Below are positions 1 to 11,417 of a stretch of 64,000 bases of DNA, piece by piece (the stretch's first letter is position 1; every line of letters begins with the position of its first letter). A program made the position numbers and the translations under genes. The DNA is from Sternotherus odoratus. Lineage: Eukaryota; Chordata; Testudines; Kinosternidae. The DNA lies in the NCBI GenBank assembly GCA_032164245.1, contig JAVMKO010000007.1, forward strand, positions 4,736,371 to 4,800,370, given 5' to 3'. Under the pieces are notes generated by a model. It was not told the DNA's origin and ran no database searches. It was given only the letters and a program-made list of their open reading frames with translations.

Positions 1-93
1 TTAGAAGATTCCTGCCTTCCTCCTGGGGAACCTGACTGGCTTGCAAGCTCCAGACCTGCCTGGTTATCTTCCCCTGAGAACCTATGCAAAGAG

Positions 94-110
94 GTGTGTG
101 TGTGTGTGTG
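94..110. repeat. (GT)n microsatellite
   Basis: Uninterrupted GT dinucleotide run of 17 bases followed by a short G run. Simple repeat, no coding meaning. Confidence 0.9.
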
Positions 111-192
111 GGGAGACTAATGAGAATCAACCCTTCATTGCCAGGGGTCAGACGGCGCCTCCACACCCTGAAACAGTGCCCTTTGGTCCAAT

Positions 193-360
193 GATTTCAA
201 AGCACTTCACAAACATCAATCGATTGATCCTCGCACAGACCCTTGGAGGTAGGTAAGATTTCAGAGAGGGAGAAGCAGAAGAGAAAAGGCCCGGTTGTGA
301 ATTACGATGGCTCACAGAATTCCAGACTCCCCGTCCTCTGCTCTATCCGCCAAAGCATGC
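193..360 (-). repeat. MIR-type SINE, degraded
   Basis: Reads as the reverse complement of a MIR-type SINE. The stretch resembling the MIR segment 'gaggtaggtaag' lies near 246-257. It is followed by a purine-rich stretch where 'aaactgaggcacagagagg' would be expected, then a decayed tRNA-related part. Divergence is high, as expected for an ancient amniote SINE. Judged by eye only. Confidence 0.5.
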
Positions 361-403
361 ACTAGGTCTGTAATTAGAGTATACCTTGACACATTATGGG
401 CAA

Positions 404-500
404 CCTTTTCAAAAGCACCTAAGTGACTTAAGAGCCTAAGTCCCACTTGACTTTCAACACGACTTGGGCTTCTAAGTGCCTCATTCACTTTTGAAAATGG
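404..500. repeat. Palindromic MITE-like repeat
   Basis: The ends are inverted copies: the left starts 'ttttcaaaag' and the right ends 'cttttgaaaatgg'. The interior 'gcctaagtc' faces 'gacttgggc'. The whole could fold into one imperfect hairpin. The same 'ttttcaaaa...cctaagt' theme recurs near 29640 and 36232, so it is a dispersed non-autonomous repeat. Family not named. Confidence 0.6.
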
Positions 501-3078
501 AACTCAGGTGTTTCCAGTAATTTTACTCCCATATCTATAAAACAGATGCATGTTGCAAAACATTAAAACCAAAGGGGCCAATGAGTTTCATCAAAACAAG
601 CCATTGCCATTAGCAACTATTTATTACTGTAGAGCCAAGAGTTCAATGCTGGGGTCCTGTTAGGCTTTTTGCCTTACAAACACAGATAGACAAGGTGCCT
701 TCCCCAAGAAAGCTGAGTAGGAACAAAATGTTGCAGCACAGTAGGTTGGGAAAGGGGATAGGAAAATTTATTTAGTGACGTAGTATTTGCCCCAAACATT
801 TTCTCCATTTATTTACTACATGGCCAGTCCTGTAATATTCCTGGTTCAGTGTTATAAAGACAAAGAAAAGTCTAATTAGATACAATAGAAATAAGTCTCC
901 AGGAGTTCTCAACAGTGATCTCACGTTAAGGTTCCGCGCAGAGACAATGCATCTGACCTGTTTAAAATGGCCACTACTAAGTTACTGCCCGATCAGTTCC
1001 ACCCCTGGAGTCTTGTCACGGTTCAAGGGAAGGTGTGCCCATGCATGGCTTATGCCAAACCAGCGTAACTCCCATTCCAGTTTGAAAATGGGCTGCTTTT
1101 GGTTTAGCAAAAAGGAAAAAGTTTAGTAAAGTATCAACTTACATCAATTTGGCTTGACTTAAAGAACTCTTTCCTTCACATGGAATAGGGCCAGTACTTC
1201 ATTCAATAGTCTGGCCATGTTAAGGCTATTTTGCCTGCTGAATGTATTGCCATTTTTGCAACCTATTTCCCCCACAAGAAGCAAGCCCAGTGCCTGTAGC
1301 TACATCTAACCGCAGCAGTCCCAGCTCCCCTTGCTTTTCACAACACACTGTGCGGTGAAATGATCTCGTGGCAGGCAGAGTCCTGTGACTGGTTTCTGTT
1401 TTATTGTGGCTTTTCCCAGAGGAATTTAAGAAACCCGCGGCTTATAAAGTCGTTCTGAGATGCCCCTTCCCACCCCTCCCGAAAAGGCTGCTTTAAGCGG
1501 AGATTATACATTTATGAAACCCAGTGCAGACCCTTTGCATGCTCAGTACATTTCTGATGGGCCAGCTGAATGGTTGTTCTTCTTTGGAGCCAGAGTTTGC
1601 CTTGGAGCATTCCCAGTCCTGACTCTCAAGCTATGAGAGAGAAGCTATTATCTCAGGCTCCCCAGCCAACTACCCTCCTAGCCACACACAAAAACCTCTG
1701 ACCTGCGCTAAGTGGTGTTTTCGGCTCAGGCTGGCTGACCTGGCTAAGGGGCATGAGCTACAGCCCAGGTGCAGTTTTCATTCAGGCTGATCGCCTGCCC
1801 AGTCTGCACTGAGGACACAGGCTGAACCACTCAAGTGCCGATAGTCCTCCAGTGCCTTCCCACAGTTCCCCAGCTAGACAGGCAAGTTCTCCCATCATTC
1901 TCTGGGAATGAATTCACAGTGCATCTCAGATCACTGTGGCACAAACATGCCTCCAGCAATGCCCCTGGGGAGCGCAGCATCAGTGAGGACAAAGTGATGG
2001 GCTCTGCAGGGTTGCTGCTCACACCTGGGTACCGATCACCAGGGCAAACTCGGCAGTGAAAACAGACCCTAATTAGGCAGCGAGCCTTTCAGAAATGGCA
2101 CTCGCTTGATGCAGGCTCTTCCAAACCGCAACAAGAGCAAAGACCTGGAGCCAAACTCAGCTCTGGTGGAACTCCAAAGGGGAGGAGGAATATTCCTCTG
2201 GATTTGATTTCATGCACAGTCCCTGGTACCAGCGGTGTTTGTGGTAAAGGCTGACTATTCCTGCTGTTTGCTTCCACGCTCCAAGAAACCTGAAAAGCTT
2301 TGACAAAGGTCAGGCTGGCTTCCCACAACAGCAGCGTCCGAACGGCTTCACTACCCGTGCCAGCCCTGCCGACTTCTTACACTACATTCACCAAGCAGCG
2401 TTTTCACTCACTTGGTACGTTGTGTTTCTGCAAACACATCCAGACAGAGAAAATCTTTCAACACCAAGGGCCTGTTTCGTGGTCTGACGTTGCCAAATGG
2501 AAAAAAAAAATATATAAGTGCTTGTTTCTGAGGCCTGGGTAACAAGCTCGTATTTAGTATTTTGTCCATTGTCACTTATGTCAGTTCGTGGCCCTGGTCT
2601 TATAAACTGGGTTACGGTCTAACATCTTGGAATGATAGGCGCCACTTCAAAGGTTGATTCTTGGCTTTCTTCTCTTTGCATTAAATCATGTAGTCATTCC
2701 CAGGCAAGGGCCATAACAAAGTACGTTCATGCCACTTGCATTTTATTTGCAACACAGAATCATTCAATTCTGAACAAGCTTCCTGAGGCTCATCTTTGTG
2801 CATAAAATAAACTAATTGCTACAAGCGGTCAAATCTTGAGATGATTTGTAAAGCGTTCTGGTTGTTTTCCTCATCCACAGTTATACATGTTCTATGAAAC
2901 CAGTACTAGTCGTATTTAACCATCTCAGCTTTACACAGCAACCAAACTCTGCAAGAAGGAGGGAGGATGTACAACAAAACAGAAAGAGATGTTTTGGGGG
3001 CTGTTTTCCTGTCACAAGAAGCTCAAATTTCCTCCCTGTTCCTGCAGAGGTCACAGAAACAATCTTCAGGGCATTCTT
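501..3078. other. No recognisable gene or repeat
   Basis: Only short frames (80 codons or fewer) with no recognisable domain, and no repeat I can name. A run of A near 2502-2511 leads into 'tatataagtg' but nothing nearby supports a promoter. Likely single-copy intergenic or intronic DNA. Confidence 0.4.
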
Positions 3079-3290
3079 ATTATGAGGCAGTGTGGGCTAG
3101 TGGACAGAGTACAGGCCAAGGACTCAGGGGACCTTAATTATAATCTCAGCTCTCCCATTGGCCTCCTAGGTTACCCTGGGCAAGTTATGTGAGCTCTCTG
3201 TGCCTCAGTTTCCCCATCTGTAAAATGTGGCTAATTTGCAAAGTGCTTTTAGCTCTATGAATGAAAATGTTCGAAGAGCTAGGGATTAGT
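3079..3290 (+). repeat. MIR-type SINE
   Basis: Nearly full-length MIR architecture. The tRNA-related head 'gaggcagtgtgggctagtgg' is followed by the middle part with 'ctgggcaagtt', and then the core 'cctcagtttccccatctgta'. It ends in the 'aaagtgcttt' tail. One of several MIR copies in the window. Confidence 0.85.
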
Positions 3291-4811
3291 ATGACAGAGA
3301 AAGGGCAGCTTCACTTCTATGCTTTTCTTTATGGGGTTCCACAGATTTGCTAATCTGATCACGTAACTGGCCCTAATGTAGGATGGACATGTGGAACCCT
3401 TTCAGAAGTGCCCTGTTAAGAACCAGTTCTGCTTCTACTGTCATTTGATTTCCCTCCCCGGTCTCACTTCAGTTTTTAGTACTGGGACAGTTACCTGAGG
3501 GGAAAAAAAATCTTTCTCCATCTTCTATAATATAATACACAGGAGTCCATTGACTATTTCCTTTTATGGGAAGCTACAATCCTGTGTGAATAAATTCTCC
3601 TCGACTGCACTGATCTTGTGAAGAGAGCACCGGCAATAAAATATACCAAACCGCCGGTCTGCCTCGGTGCTGAGTGACTGCCGTGCTCCTGCCAAAGATC
3701 AGGCTGGGTGCCTTACACGAGGGTCTACACTGGATTCCTCTGTTTTTATGTCAACAGGCCATCAGGCGGATTCAGAGAGGGAAACAGTGTTAAAGGAGGG
3801 TTGTTATATTTTAAAATGCGTCCCCGTGATTCCCTTCACTTTCTAAAATGGCCCCAGGCTTCCATTGGCCCGTCATTCCAAATGACTCAAAGCCCTGGTG
3901 TCATTTCACGACTATCCAATTTGCACTCACAATCATGGTAATTGCACGCACAAATTCGGCATGTGAATCCTCCCCCCGTGGAATTGTGTCTGCCTTTGTG
4001 AAAGCCAGACTCTTATTCTCTTATCCATATTCAGCACCATCACCACAGAGTGCAAGAAAAATAAGGAGCAGAAATGTGAAGAGAGGAACTGAAAAGAGAG
4101 CCGAGGAGGAGGAGGGAAAAACCTGCTCCGTACCTGTGCTAGAGGATTTCTCTTTTCCTACTGGCTATCCCCCATAACACACCCTAAGTCAATCAACTGG
4201 CAGCGAGGCATGTGTCACACACCCAGATGTTTCAGTTTGGATTTGTGAGCTCTCCAGCAATCAGACTGAATTCTGACACTGAGCGTTCACAGATGGCGCA
4301 CACAGAAAGAGGCTGGTCCATCCTCTGCAGCTAAACATGCGCCTTTGCTCCTGGTCAGCCTCCGCAGCAGCGATATCCCATGGAAAAGGGCAGCCCTCCC
4401 AGGGGAAGGTAGGCAGAGATTTTGCCATTGCCTCTGTTGTGGCTGTCACTCCTCTAAACACAAAGGCCTTGGAGCTGTTTCTGAAGCTTTGTTTTAGGTT
4501 TTCAAGGGTACCTTTGAATATTGCCTGGGCTCAAAGAGGCTTTTGAAAGCTAAGACGCAGCCCAGACGTCCCTCCTCAGGCGATGAGCATCAAGCAGGGC
4601 GATGGGGCGCGAGTGGCCACTGTTAAGAGCCGGCTGCAGAAGGCAGTGAAGCTGCTCACAGCCCCTGTCAAATGCCTCTGGCCAGCCCCACCGAAGAATT
4701 TAAGCAGGACAAATTCTTTTGCTTCTGATGCCACCTGCGTCCCTCAGTGCTGGAACAAGGGGTGATGCTGCACCCTCTGGTTTGATGTGGCTTACATCAT
4801 AGATCCAGGGT
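3291..4811. other. No recognisable gene or repeat
   Basis: Short frames only, the longest about 109 codons at 3848-4177, without a recognisable domain. A purine-rich GA stretch lies at about 4080-4125. Nothing else I can support. Confidence 0.35.
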
Positions 4812-4868
4812 TTATAGTCTGGTTCAATGGCTCTCAGCACCCCCACTATACAATTGTTCCAGCCCCCC
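4812..4868. repeat. Dispersed repeat, copy 1
   Basis: Shares an almost colinear ~55-bp segment with 26402-26472. Both contain 'ctctcagc', then 'cccactata', then 'aattgttccagc'. The two copies lie 21.6 kb apart and differ by scattered substitutions, so this is an old interspersed repeat. Class unknown. Confidence 0.6.
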
Positions 4869-5504
4869 TAACTGTGTCACCCGCTCCATCAGAAGGCAGG
4901 TCCCCCTCCCCCCCCAATCATTGGACTGCTTGAAAAAAACAATGAGATTTTAAGAGGTAAGAAATGAGAGGTCCATTTTATTCACCGTCTGGTATTTGAG
5001 CTTTTAGGGGTCAGGCCAGGGCTAGGAACTTCCTTTGCTTTTTCAAAATCAAACCCCAAGATTCCCACAGGATCACATGGCTCCAGGAGCTGGGGCTTGG
5101 AGGAAAGAACCAAATATTGTGAGTCCTGTAATAAAATCATGAGAGTTGGCAACACTGCGGCATCTAAAGAAGCTACATGCCCGGCCTAGTTGAACCTATT
5201 AACCTACAAAGAATGCTAACATATCTGCCAGTAGCTGGTGTCCGACCTCCACCCACACAGTTCTCTCTCCACGCCCCCTTTAGTACTTGTGAAATTTGAA
5301 GAACAGAAAAAAGTGCTTTTAAAAAACCTTAACATTGATTACGAGCCCAAATACTGTACAACTCTCTGCAAGTAACATTGTGTTAAGGGAACAGGACGCT
5401 TTACGGAGGAGCCTCTAAGGAAGACACTTTTTGCACCACCTAGGCAAAAGGAAATTGGATGTTTGCTAGTCTGCAAGGCATTTAAGCAGATGGGGGTTTT
5501 AATG
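4869..5504. other. No recognisable gene or repeat
   Basis: No open frame of note and no repeat I recognise apart from short C and A runs near 4905-4937. Confidence 0.3.
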
Positions 5505-5514
5505 CAGCAGTACT

Positions 5515-5605
5515 GTTGGTTCTAATGAAGGTGTTAGAGAGATAAGGTAGGGAAGGTACTATCTTTTATTGGGCTAACTTCTGTGGATGAGAGAGACAGG
5601 CCTTC
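5515..5605 (-). mobile_element. PLE-like tail fragment, second family
   Basis: On the minus strand it reads as a segment containing 'gaagttagcccaataaaaga' and ending with 'cttatctctctaacacc'. The same core ('caataaaagat', then 'ttagagagacaagg' on the opposite strand) occurs at 17030-17133. These tails resemble the short 3' ends of Penelope-like elements in turtles. The family assignment is from memory. Confidence 0.45.
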
Positions 5606-5855
5606 AAGCTTACACAGCGCGCGGGCAGAGAGGCACCTCGGAAGACGGGTATTATTGGAAAGCAGGGAAAGGACAGCACCAGCATGGTTCTCCACACGGC
5701 TGCATGAACAGCTCTTCAGTTAAGCTTCCTACGGAGCCAACCTGCAAGAGGACCTCAGGGAGAAGAAACCATGGAGAGCGTCCGCTGACAAGATTTCCTG
5801 CAAATACTTCCCCGGGTGGGGTTTGCCCACTAGCCCCTACGGAGCAGGCAGCTGT

Positions 5856-5873
5856 CCCCCCCCCCCCCCCCCC
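5856..5873. repeat. Poly-C tract
   Basis: Eighteen consecutive C residues on the plus strand. Simple repeat, likely length-variable and prone to assembly error. Confidence 0.9.
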
Positions 5874-5892
5874 AGCTTTATCTTTCCTGCGC

Positions 5893-5941
5893 TCCTAGAG
5901 GATGAAGACCAACGCTGGGTTAATATGGGTGACGCGTACAC
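5893..5941. repeat. Direct repeat unit 1
   Basis: Shares 'cctagagg', 'aagacc' and a 'gggttaatatgggtgac'-like segment with a second copy at 6268-6316 in the same orientation, about 375 bp downstream. Origin unknown; it could be a local duplication or the eroded ends of an element. Confidence 0.55.
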
Positions 5942-5947
5942 GCTGGC

Positions 5948-6069
5948 CAGGGTGACCAGACAGCAAGTGTGAAAAATCGGGACGGGGGTGAGGGTAATAG
6001 AAGCCTATATAAGAAAAAAGCCCAAATATCGGGACTGTCCCTATCAAATCGGAACATCTGGTCACCCTA
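5948..6069. mobile_element. hAT-type MITE with 8-bp target duplication
   Basis: A 122-bp non-autonomous element. It starts 'cagggtgaccaga' and ends with the inverted 'ctggtcacccta'. It is flanked by a perfect 8-bp direct duplication, 'acgctggc', at 5940-5947 and 6070-6077. An 8-bp duplication plus a YAGGG-type end is characteristic of the hAT superfamily. The interior has 'aaaaatcgggac' and 'tatataagaaaaa'. A sister copy lies at 34556-34690. Too short to code for a transposase. Confidence 0.9.
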
Positions 6070-6267
6070 ACGCTGGCTGTGCAAGGAAGCTCGTCCTGTG
6101 ACTCAGGTATCGGCGATCTAGTCCCCATAGCTTGTTATGACGCCGGGGGACAGGCTCTCTGGACAGACTCAACTCAGGAATGAGCTGAGGCTACTCTTTG
6201 GATCCAAAACCCCGGATCCATGAGTTTACAGGCAGAAGTGGACTCACACCTCTCACTCAGTGTAGCC

Positions 6268-6316
6268 CCTAGAGGGAGCCAAAGACCGACACTGGATTAA
6301 CATGGGTTACACACAA
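6268..6316. repeat. Direct repeat unit 2
   Basis: Partner of 5893-5941. The shared order is 'cctagaggg', 'aaagacc', then 'ggattaacatgggtta'. About four-fifths identical by eye. Confidence 0.55.
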
Positions 6317-6380
6317 GATACCTGTATAGAGGGGTTGAGGGCAGGGCCAGCTGCAGGCACCAGCGCTCCAAGCCTTAGAG

Positions 6381-6501
6381 TGACAAAGAGTCCTGTGGCA
6401 CCTTAAAGACTAACTAACTAACTTTTTAGTTAGTCTTTAAGGTGGCACAGGACTCTTTGTCACTTCTGCTATTCCAGACTAACACGGCTACCTCTCTGAT
6501 T
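6381..6501. mobile_element. Palindromic head-to-head PLE tail with 12-bp target duplication
   Basis: A 121-bp insertion flanked by a perfect 12-bp duplication, 'caagccttagag', at 6369-6380 and 6502-6513. The left arm, about 6381-6415, and the right arm, about 6428-6463, are near-perfect inverted copies of a sequence containing 'gtcctgtggcaccttaaaga'. To the right the tail continues into 'cagactaacacggctacc'. That tail is shared with the PLE copies at 30756, 31549, 37979, 51041 and 58113. The clean duplication shows it integrated already inverted. Confidence 0.85.
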
Positions 6502-6513
6502 CAAGCCTTAGAG

Positions 6514-7870
6514 CCGCCCCTGGTTGAGGGACTGATTAAATGAAGATTACGCCCACCTGAGTCAATCCAGGGTCTGGTTTCAATGGGCTTTGGATCCGGC
6601 CCTTAGTCGCTAGCTTCATACATCGTCCCATAAAGGGGGTAGAGGCGTGAAAAGGAGGAAGATTTTCATCTGTTATTTATGTGGCGGCAGGAACGGAGGC
6701 CCGAATCGTGAAAATAACGAAGCAATTGCAGCTCCAGGTCTGGCCTGGAGGGAAGCCCTGAAAACACGGCTGGAAATGGGAAGGAACTGTTCAGCGGGAA
6801 TGCCCAGTCACGAAGGGCCAATCAAAGCATCTGTAGCAGTTTAAACAGGACCAGCAATGCTTGCTGGCCTCCTTTAACTGTAATGGCTGCTCTTAAGGTT
6901 TCCATCTGTCTGGGCTGCTCCCGGGAGCGGTCAGTAATAGTAGCTCTTAACAAGCAGCTTCTGTGAGCTCCATCTTTCATCAGGAGGCAGCAAGGGCCTT
7001 TGGGGAGTTTTCTGGAATCCTTCAAGAGCCTTACCTAGGCTAAGGTCAGCCCTTCAGCTCAGTACCTGGCTTGTGCACTTAGCACACGAGTCCCTTGGGT
7101 CCTAATGAAAGGCTAAATCTGTTGACCTCTAGTAATGAAGGCTAATAAATGTCCACTACTGAGCGGAACATAGCACAGATGCCGCTTCCTGTTATGCATT
7201 TAAATGAACAGGAAGCCTTCAAGTTAATTGGTGTGTGATCCCAGATTTTGTCAGCCGTTGTAACTGTCCATGTTCCAGTCGGGAAGGAGAAACAAAGTTC
7301 TAGAGCTGCTGGGGCTTAAAGGGGCATTTCCATTTCAGAAATTGTTTCTAGGAAATAACCAGTCGCTACAGCAGGAAGAGACTGGAGGGAAAATCCTCTT
7401 CTCTTTTTTAAAATTTCAGCAGCTTTACTTTGTATATTCAACAGCAGTGTGTAGTCAGGTGCCAAACGTGCAATCAGATCGGCCAGCTGCATCCTTGCCC
7501 CTACACAGAGCCCCATGGGATGTGTTTGCAGGATCTGGGCCTTCGTCAATTGCCCTGGTTGGTTTGATAGGTTTTTCCCTGGAGCAACATGGAAAGAGAG
7601 GAAGATTGGAAAGAGAAAAGCCGGTTTTCTCTGTTGCTCTGTGGTGAGCAGAGCAATCCTGCTGAGGTCCTTCCGTCCGTATGCTGGCATGTCCGGATTA
7701 AAGAAACAATTTCCAGGGTGAAGAGTCCAGTTCCCTCAGGCACTAAGGGCCTGAATCTCCTGTATGCAAAGTCCCCTTAACACTGCTGATACGCTCATGT
7801 TAAGGCTCCTTTAGAATGGCCAGAACAGAGCAAAGGGGAAGGTCCTGTGACTGAGAAGCCAGGCCTCGAT
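6514..7870. other. No recognisable gene or repeat
   Basis: Overlapping short frames on both strands at 7270-7690 reach 125 codons but show no domain, signal peptide or conserved motif, and they overlap each other in opposite directions. I treat them as chance frames. Confidence 0.35.
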
Positions 7871-7970
7871 TTTTAGGGCCTATTCTCCTCTCACATTACA
7901 CCAATCTCCCCTTGCCTTCAGCGGAGTTACACTACTCTGGATTTATTAAGGTGTGACGGAGAGGGGAAGG
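7871..7970. repeat. Palindrome-derived dispersed repeat
   Basis: Contains 'ctattctcctctcacattac', then 'ggagttacac' and 'ggatttattaaggtgtgacg'. It resembles the widespread reptile repeat built on 'tgatttacac...gtgtaaatca'. Similar pieces occur near 12640, 14870, 42320 and 42610. Old and diverged. Confidence 0.45.
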
Positions 7971-8569
7971 AAGAGCCTGGTGCTTTGGTGGATCTCTCTG
8001 CAATGTACGAATTGTTGGCATTGATTAGAGGAAGCGATTATATTTCACTTGCTACTCTCACTATTCTGAGTAGCTGTTGCTATTTTTTCCCCCTTCACCT
8101 CATGATATTTGTGACAAGCTTTTCCTAGTTCCTGAGAATAATGGGCCACATCTTCAGCAGGTGTATATCAGCATCACTCTGTTGACTTCAAGGGACCTAA
8201 GCTAGTTTACAGCAGCTGAGGATCCGTCCCGGCATTTTAAACAAAGGTGCCCCTGAAAGACTTTTAGTCTCCAGACCTGGGTGTTCATTGTGATGGACTT
8301 TGTCTTTTTGGCCAATCTCCCTGGAATTCCATTCCCAGATCCCCATTCATGCACCAGGAAGGCCCTCTGACAGTCCAGCCTGTTATATCACAGAGGAGGC
8401 AACAAGATAGAGCTGCCGGCAACAGAAGCGCAGATCTCGGCGAACAAAGAAAGCAATTAAAACAAGATGCATGGGTAAGCTCCTGGATTCCAGACACGCA
8501 TTCCAATAGCCTCTCCGTTTCAAGGGCTCTTTCCTGACCCTCTTTGCTGTCATTTGCTAACTGATGCAG

Positions 8570-8915
8570 GGACTCTCTTAGGACGTCGTTTTTGTTATAC
8601 AAAGCCCTAAATGGCCTGGGACCCTCCAACCTATGAGCCTGTGAGTGTCTGAGCATCTTTCACTCGTATTGAGAGGGCTCAGCTCCTGGCAGGATTTGGC
8701 CCAAAGACATAACATACCACCACAGCTAAGGTCAGCTGAGGTGCTATGGGATAAATAGAGGGCAGCTGGCAGGGCATTTTCAGTAAGGGCCTCTGGACTT
8801 CGGAACTTGATTCCTTCCCAGGTGCGGAGCTGCCCGAGATTAGCATCCTTCAGGGTGCACAGAAAGACTCCTTTGTCCATGAAGGGCTGGGTGCTTGGTA
8901 GGGCATTCAGGTGCA
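8570..8915 (+). pseudogene. Ancient LINE 3' end (L2/L3-like reverse transcriptase C-terminus)
   Basis: Plus-strand translation in one frame gives LLYKALNGLGP soon after the start. Farther on (about 8805-8890) come residues resembling the 'NLIPSQVRSCP...FRVHRK' pattern, with in-frame stops between. The 'fKAL.GLgP' and 'f.WN.lP.' signatures are typical of the C-terminal region of L2/L3/CR1-type LINE ORF2. No intact frame remains. The exact clade cannot be settled by eye. Confidence 0.5.
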
Positions 8916-9420
8916 GCTGTCCACTAGTTCTTGTTATGTTTATGTGTCGCTTGGCTATTTAATTTGCTCAGGAGTAACTGGGGCATCTGTTTATTAGCCA
9001 ATTTGAGATCATCAAGGGTACCCAGAGCCCCAAAGGGGCTCCTGGCTCACTGTAGTTCACAAAAATCCAAATCAATCAATAATATTTTTAGGAATGGCTC
9101 CACCCAGGAATCACTCCTGGGAAACAGCTGGACAGTTTCTTCATTCGTTTGCACCAGTCCAGTAGACATTTTTTAAAAGTGCCAGGGGGAGTTTCGGAGA
9201 ATTGCCGACAGCACAGATAGATCGGTGTTGTGTGTTCAGAAGAGTTTTCAAAGACTGCACCCTGTCCTTGTTGGATGCTCTAGAAAGTGATGGGGGTTCC
9301 AAGCGGCTAGATTGGTGATGCAGGGTTGTCGTTCCAGAAAAGAAAGGATTTGGTGGTATGCAATCCTCAGCCATCAGCTTTTAGAGCAATGAAAATGTCT
9401 TTGGCTTAACTGTTCGTTTC
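8916..9420. other. No recognisable gene or repeat
   Basis: Short frames only. No motif found. Confidence 0.3.
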
Positions 9421-9423
9421 GGT

Positions 9424-9535
9424 CCCAATTCAGCAAGGTACCGGAGCACGTGCCTAACTTTAAGCTCATGAACTCTCTTTGACATCAAGAAGAGCCTTCA
9501 TGAGCTTAAAGGCCCGCAATCACAAAGGTCTCTGT
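9424..9535. repeat. Palindromic MITE-like repeat
   Basis: Contains 'attcagcaa', 'gcacgtgcctaactttaagc' and then the opposed 'catgagcttaaagg'. This is the layout of a sauropsid palindromic repeat in which 'tgcttaactttaagca' is mirrored around 'attgacttcaatg'. A related copy lies at 13033-13137. Confidence 0.55.
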
Positions 9536-11400
9536 CTGCTCCTATAGAACCCTTACTCGGAGGAATAGTCTTATTGATTTCAGCAGCACGAGGGCTACTC
9601 AGGCATGTATGATTTTTAATAGGCTCAGGCCCGTATAATATTTCTGATTAGCTCTGGCAAAGATGGCAATGGCAGGTGGCTTTTTTTCTCCACGTTGGGC
9701 AGTGCTTGTGTATGAGCAGAAGGATACCACACTCCAAAGCCTGGGTCGGCTGCAGCTGATGATTCTGAGAAGGGCTGTTCTCAGACACAGGCAAGAAGTT
9801 GGAGACTTTCAGGGGAACCAGAACCCCTTGGGATTTCTGATGCTGACAGCGCTGACAGCATCCGAGTGCGCCATGTTAGACTCAGAATTATACACCCAGC
9901 ATAGGCCAGGTGTTTTCTGGACAGGTTGCAGATGAATGGGGGTGGGTCACACATCCCTGCAGCGAATACAGTTGGGATTCAAGGGGGAGTCACCCTACTC
10001 TCTCCCCTCCAAAGAGAGGACCACTAGTTCCCCACAAAGACACTGGAGATGTGGTGAGAATGGCCACCTGCATCCCAAAGGACAATCCAAGTTTGGAGGG
10101 TAGGGAATATGGGGCCTACTGGAGGGAGAGGGTGCTGTGAAGATTGGGGAGGTGGGCATGTTGAGAAAGAATGGAGAGGCCGAGATGGATGTTCAGATCC
10201 ACTTGATATTTGTATTCAAGGAACACAGTAGTCCAGATCTAAATAGCAGCCTATTCTCCCCTCACATCTAGCTATTACAGACTCCCTGGGAGCCCTTCAT
10301 TAACATTCTACCACATGGGGTGAATTCCCAGCCTTTGGGGCACAGCTGAACCCGCCCCTGCCAGGGACAATGAGCCCTGCTGGGGTTCCAGAAGGCAGAA
10401 CTCTCCTCTAGAATGGAGGAGATTGCACCAAATAGCAAGTACTCAACAAGTTGTTGTAGGAGAGGGAGGAAGCCCCAGGCCGCACCCCAAGGTCTTTTCC
10501 CTCCTGGAAAGCGGCACAAGTTAACTCTCTGCAGTGCTGCTGGCCTGTCTTTCAGGAACAACAGAGAAACTCTTGTTTGCCAAGTGGAGTTGCCTCATTC
10601 CTTGGTTATGATTATGAGCAAGCGGTTTTGTTTAAACGGGGAAAGCAAGGAACAGATACCACAAAGCCTCACTCCCCTTCTGCAGCACATCCACCCCCGA
10701 TATGTGGAGTTTATCACAAAAGAGGAACATTTTTGCAGGAGTCAGTTACTGGCCGGATATCACTGCTTCGATCATGCATGCCTCGAGACTTCTTTTCTAG
10801 AGAACTCAAAAAGTTAGCACCCTACCCTCCAGTCCAGTCCCCATTCGAATGACCCTTCCTTGCATTTTCATATTTTCCTCCTAACATCCTTCCTAGAATG
10901 CTGGGTCCCAAGACTGCACATGCGTCTTTTCCAAGTCTGGTTTGAGAGCTGGGCTATTTCCAAGAATACCTGCCACATCCAAACCAGGAGCTAGGAAGAG
11001 CTGGAGAAGCTGTCTGTAGTGTTCACTAATCCCCACCTTGCCGATTGTCACCAAAAGAGGGGATTTCTCAGACCCCATCACAGCTTTGTCTCACTTCACA
11101 CTTTCAGAAAGTGCATCTGCAGTTTCAGATATTCCCTCCACAGTGCGAAGGGGGCTCAGATTCAGCCCAGAGTCCAGGATGATTCCTTGCAGCATCATCC
11201 CTGGAAAAAGCCCCTTACCCTTACTAGGAACTGGCTACAGTCTCCCCTCAACTGGATTTGAGGGGGCAATAGGGAGCCACTGCAGACCTAAAAAAGCAGG
11301 GAGTGCTGGCCATGCAGGGCCACCAAGGGATGGGCTGACTTAGGCCTAACTCAGCAAAACTCTTACTCTCAGGCATAAGTCCCACCAGCACTACTACTGA
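9536..11400. other. No recognisable gene or repeat
   Basis: Several frames of 60-134 codons (for example 10413-10817 on +) overlap frames on the other strand and show no domain. Nothing here can be assigned. Confidence 0.3.
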
Positions 11401-11417
11401 AGGGGGTAATGTTTAGG

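Noticed and set aside
7270..7690. Overlapping 125- and 124-codon frames on both strands
   Set aside because: No domain or conserved motif, and each is the shadow of the other.
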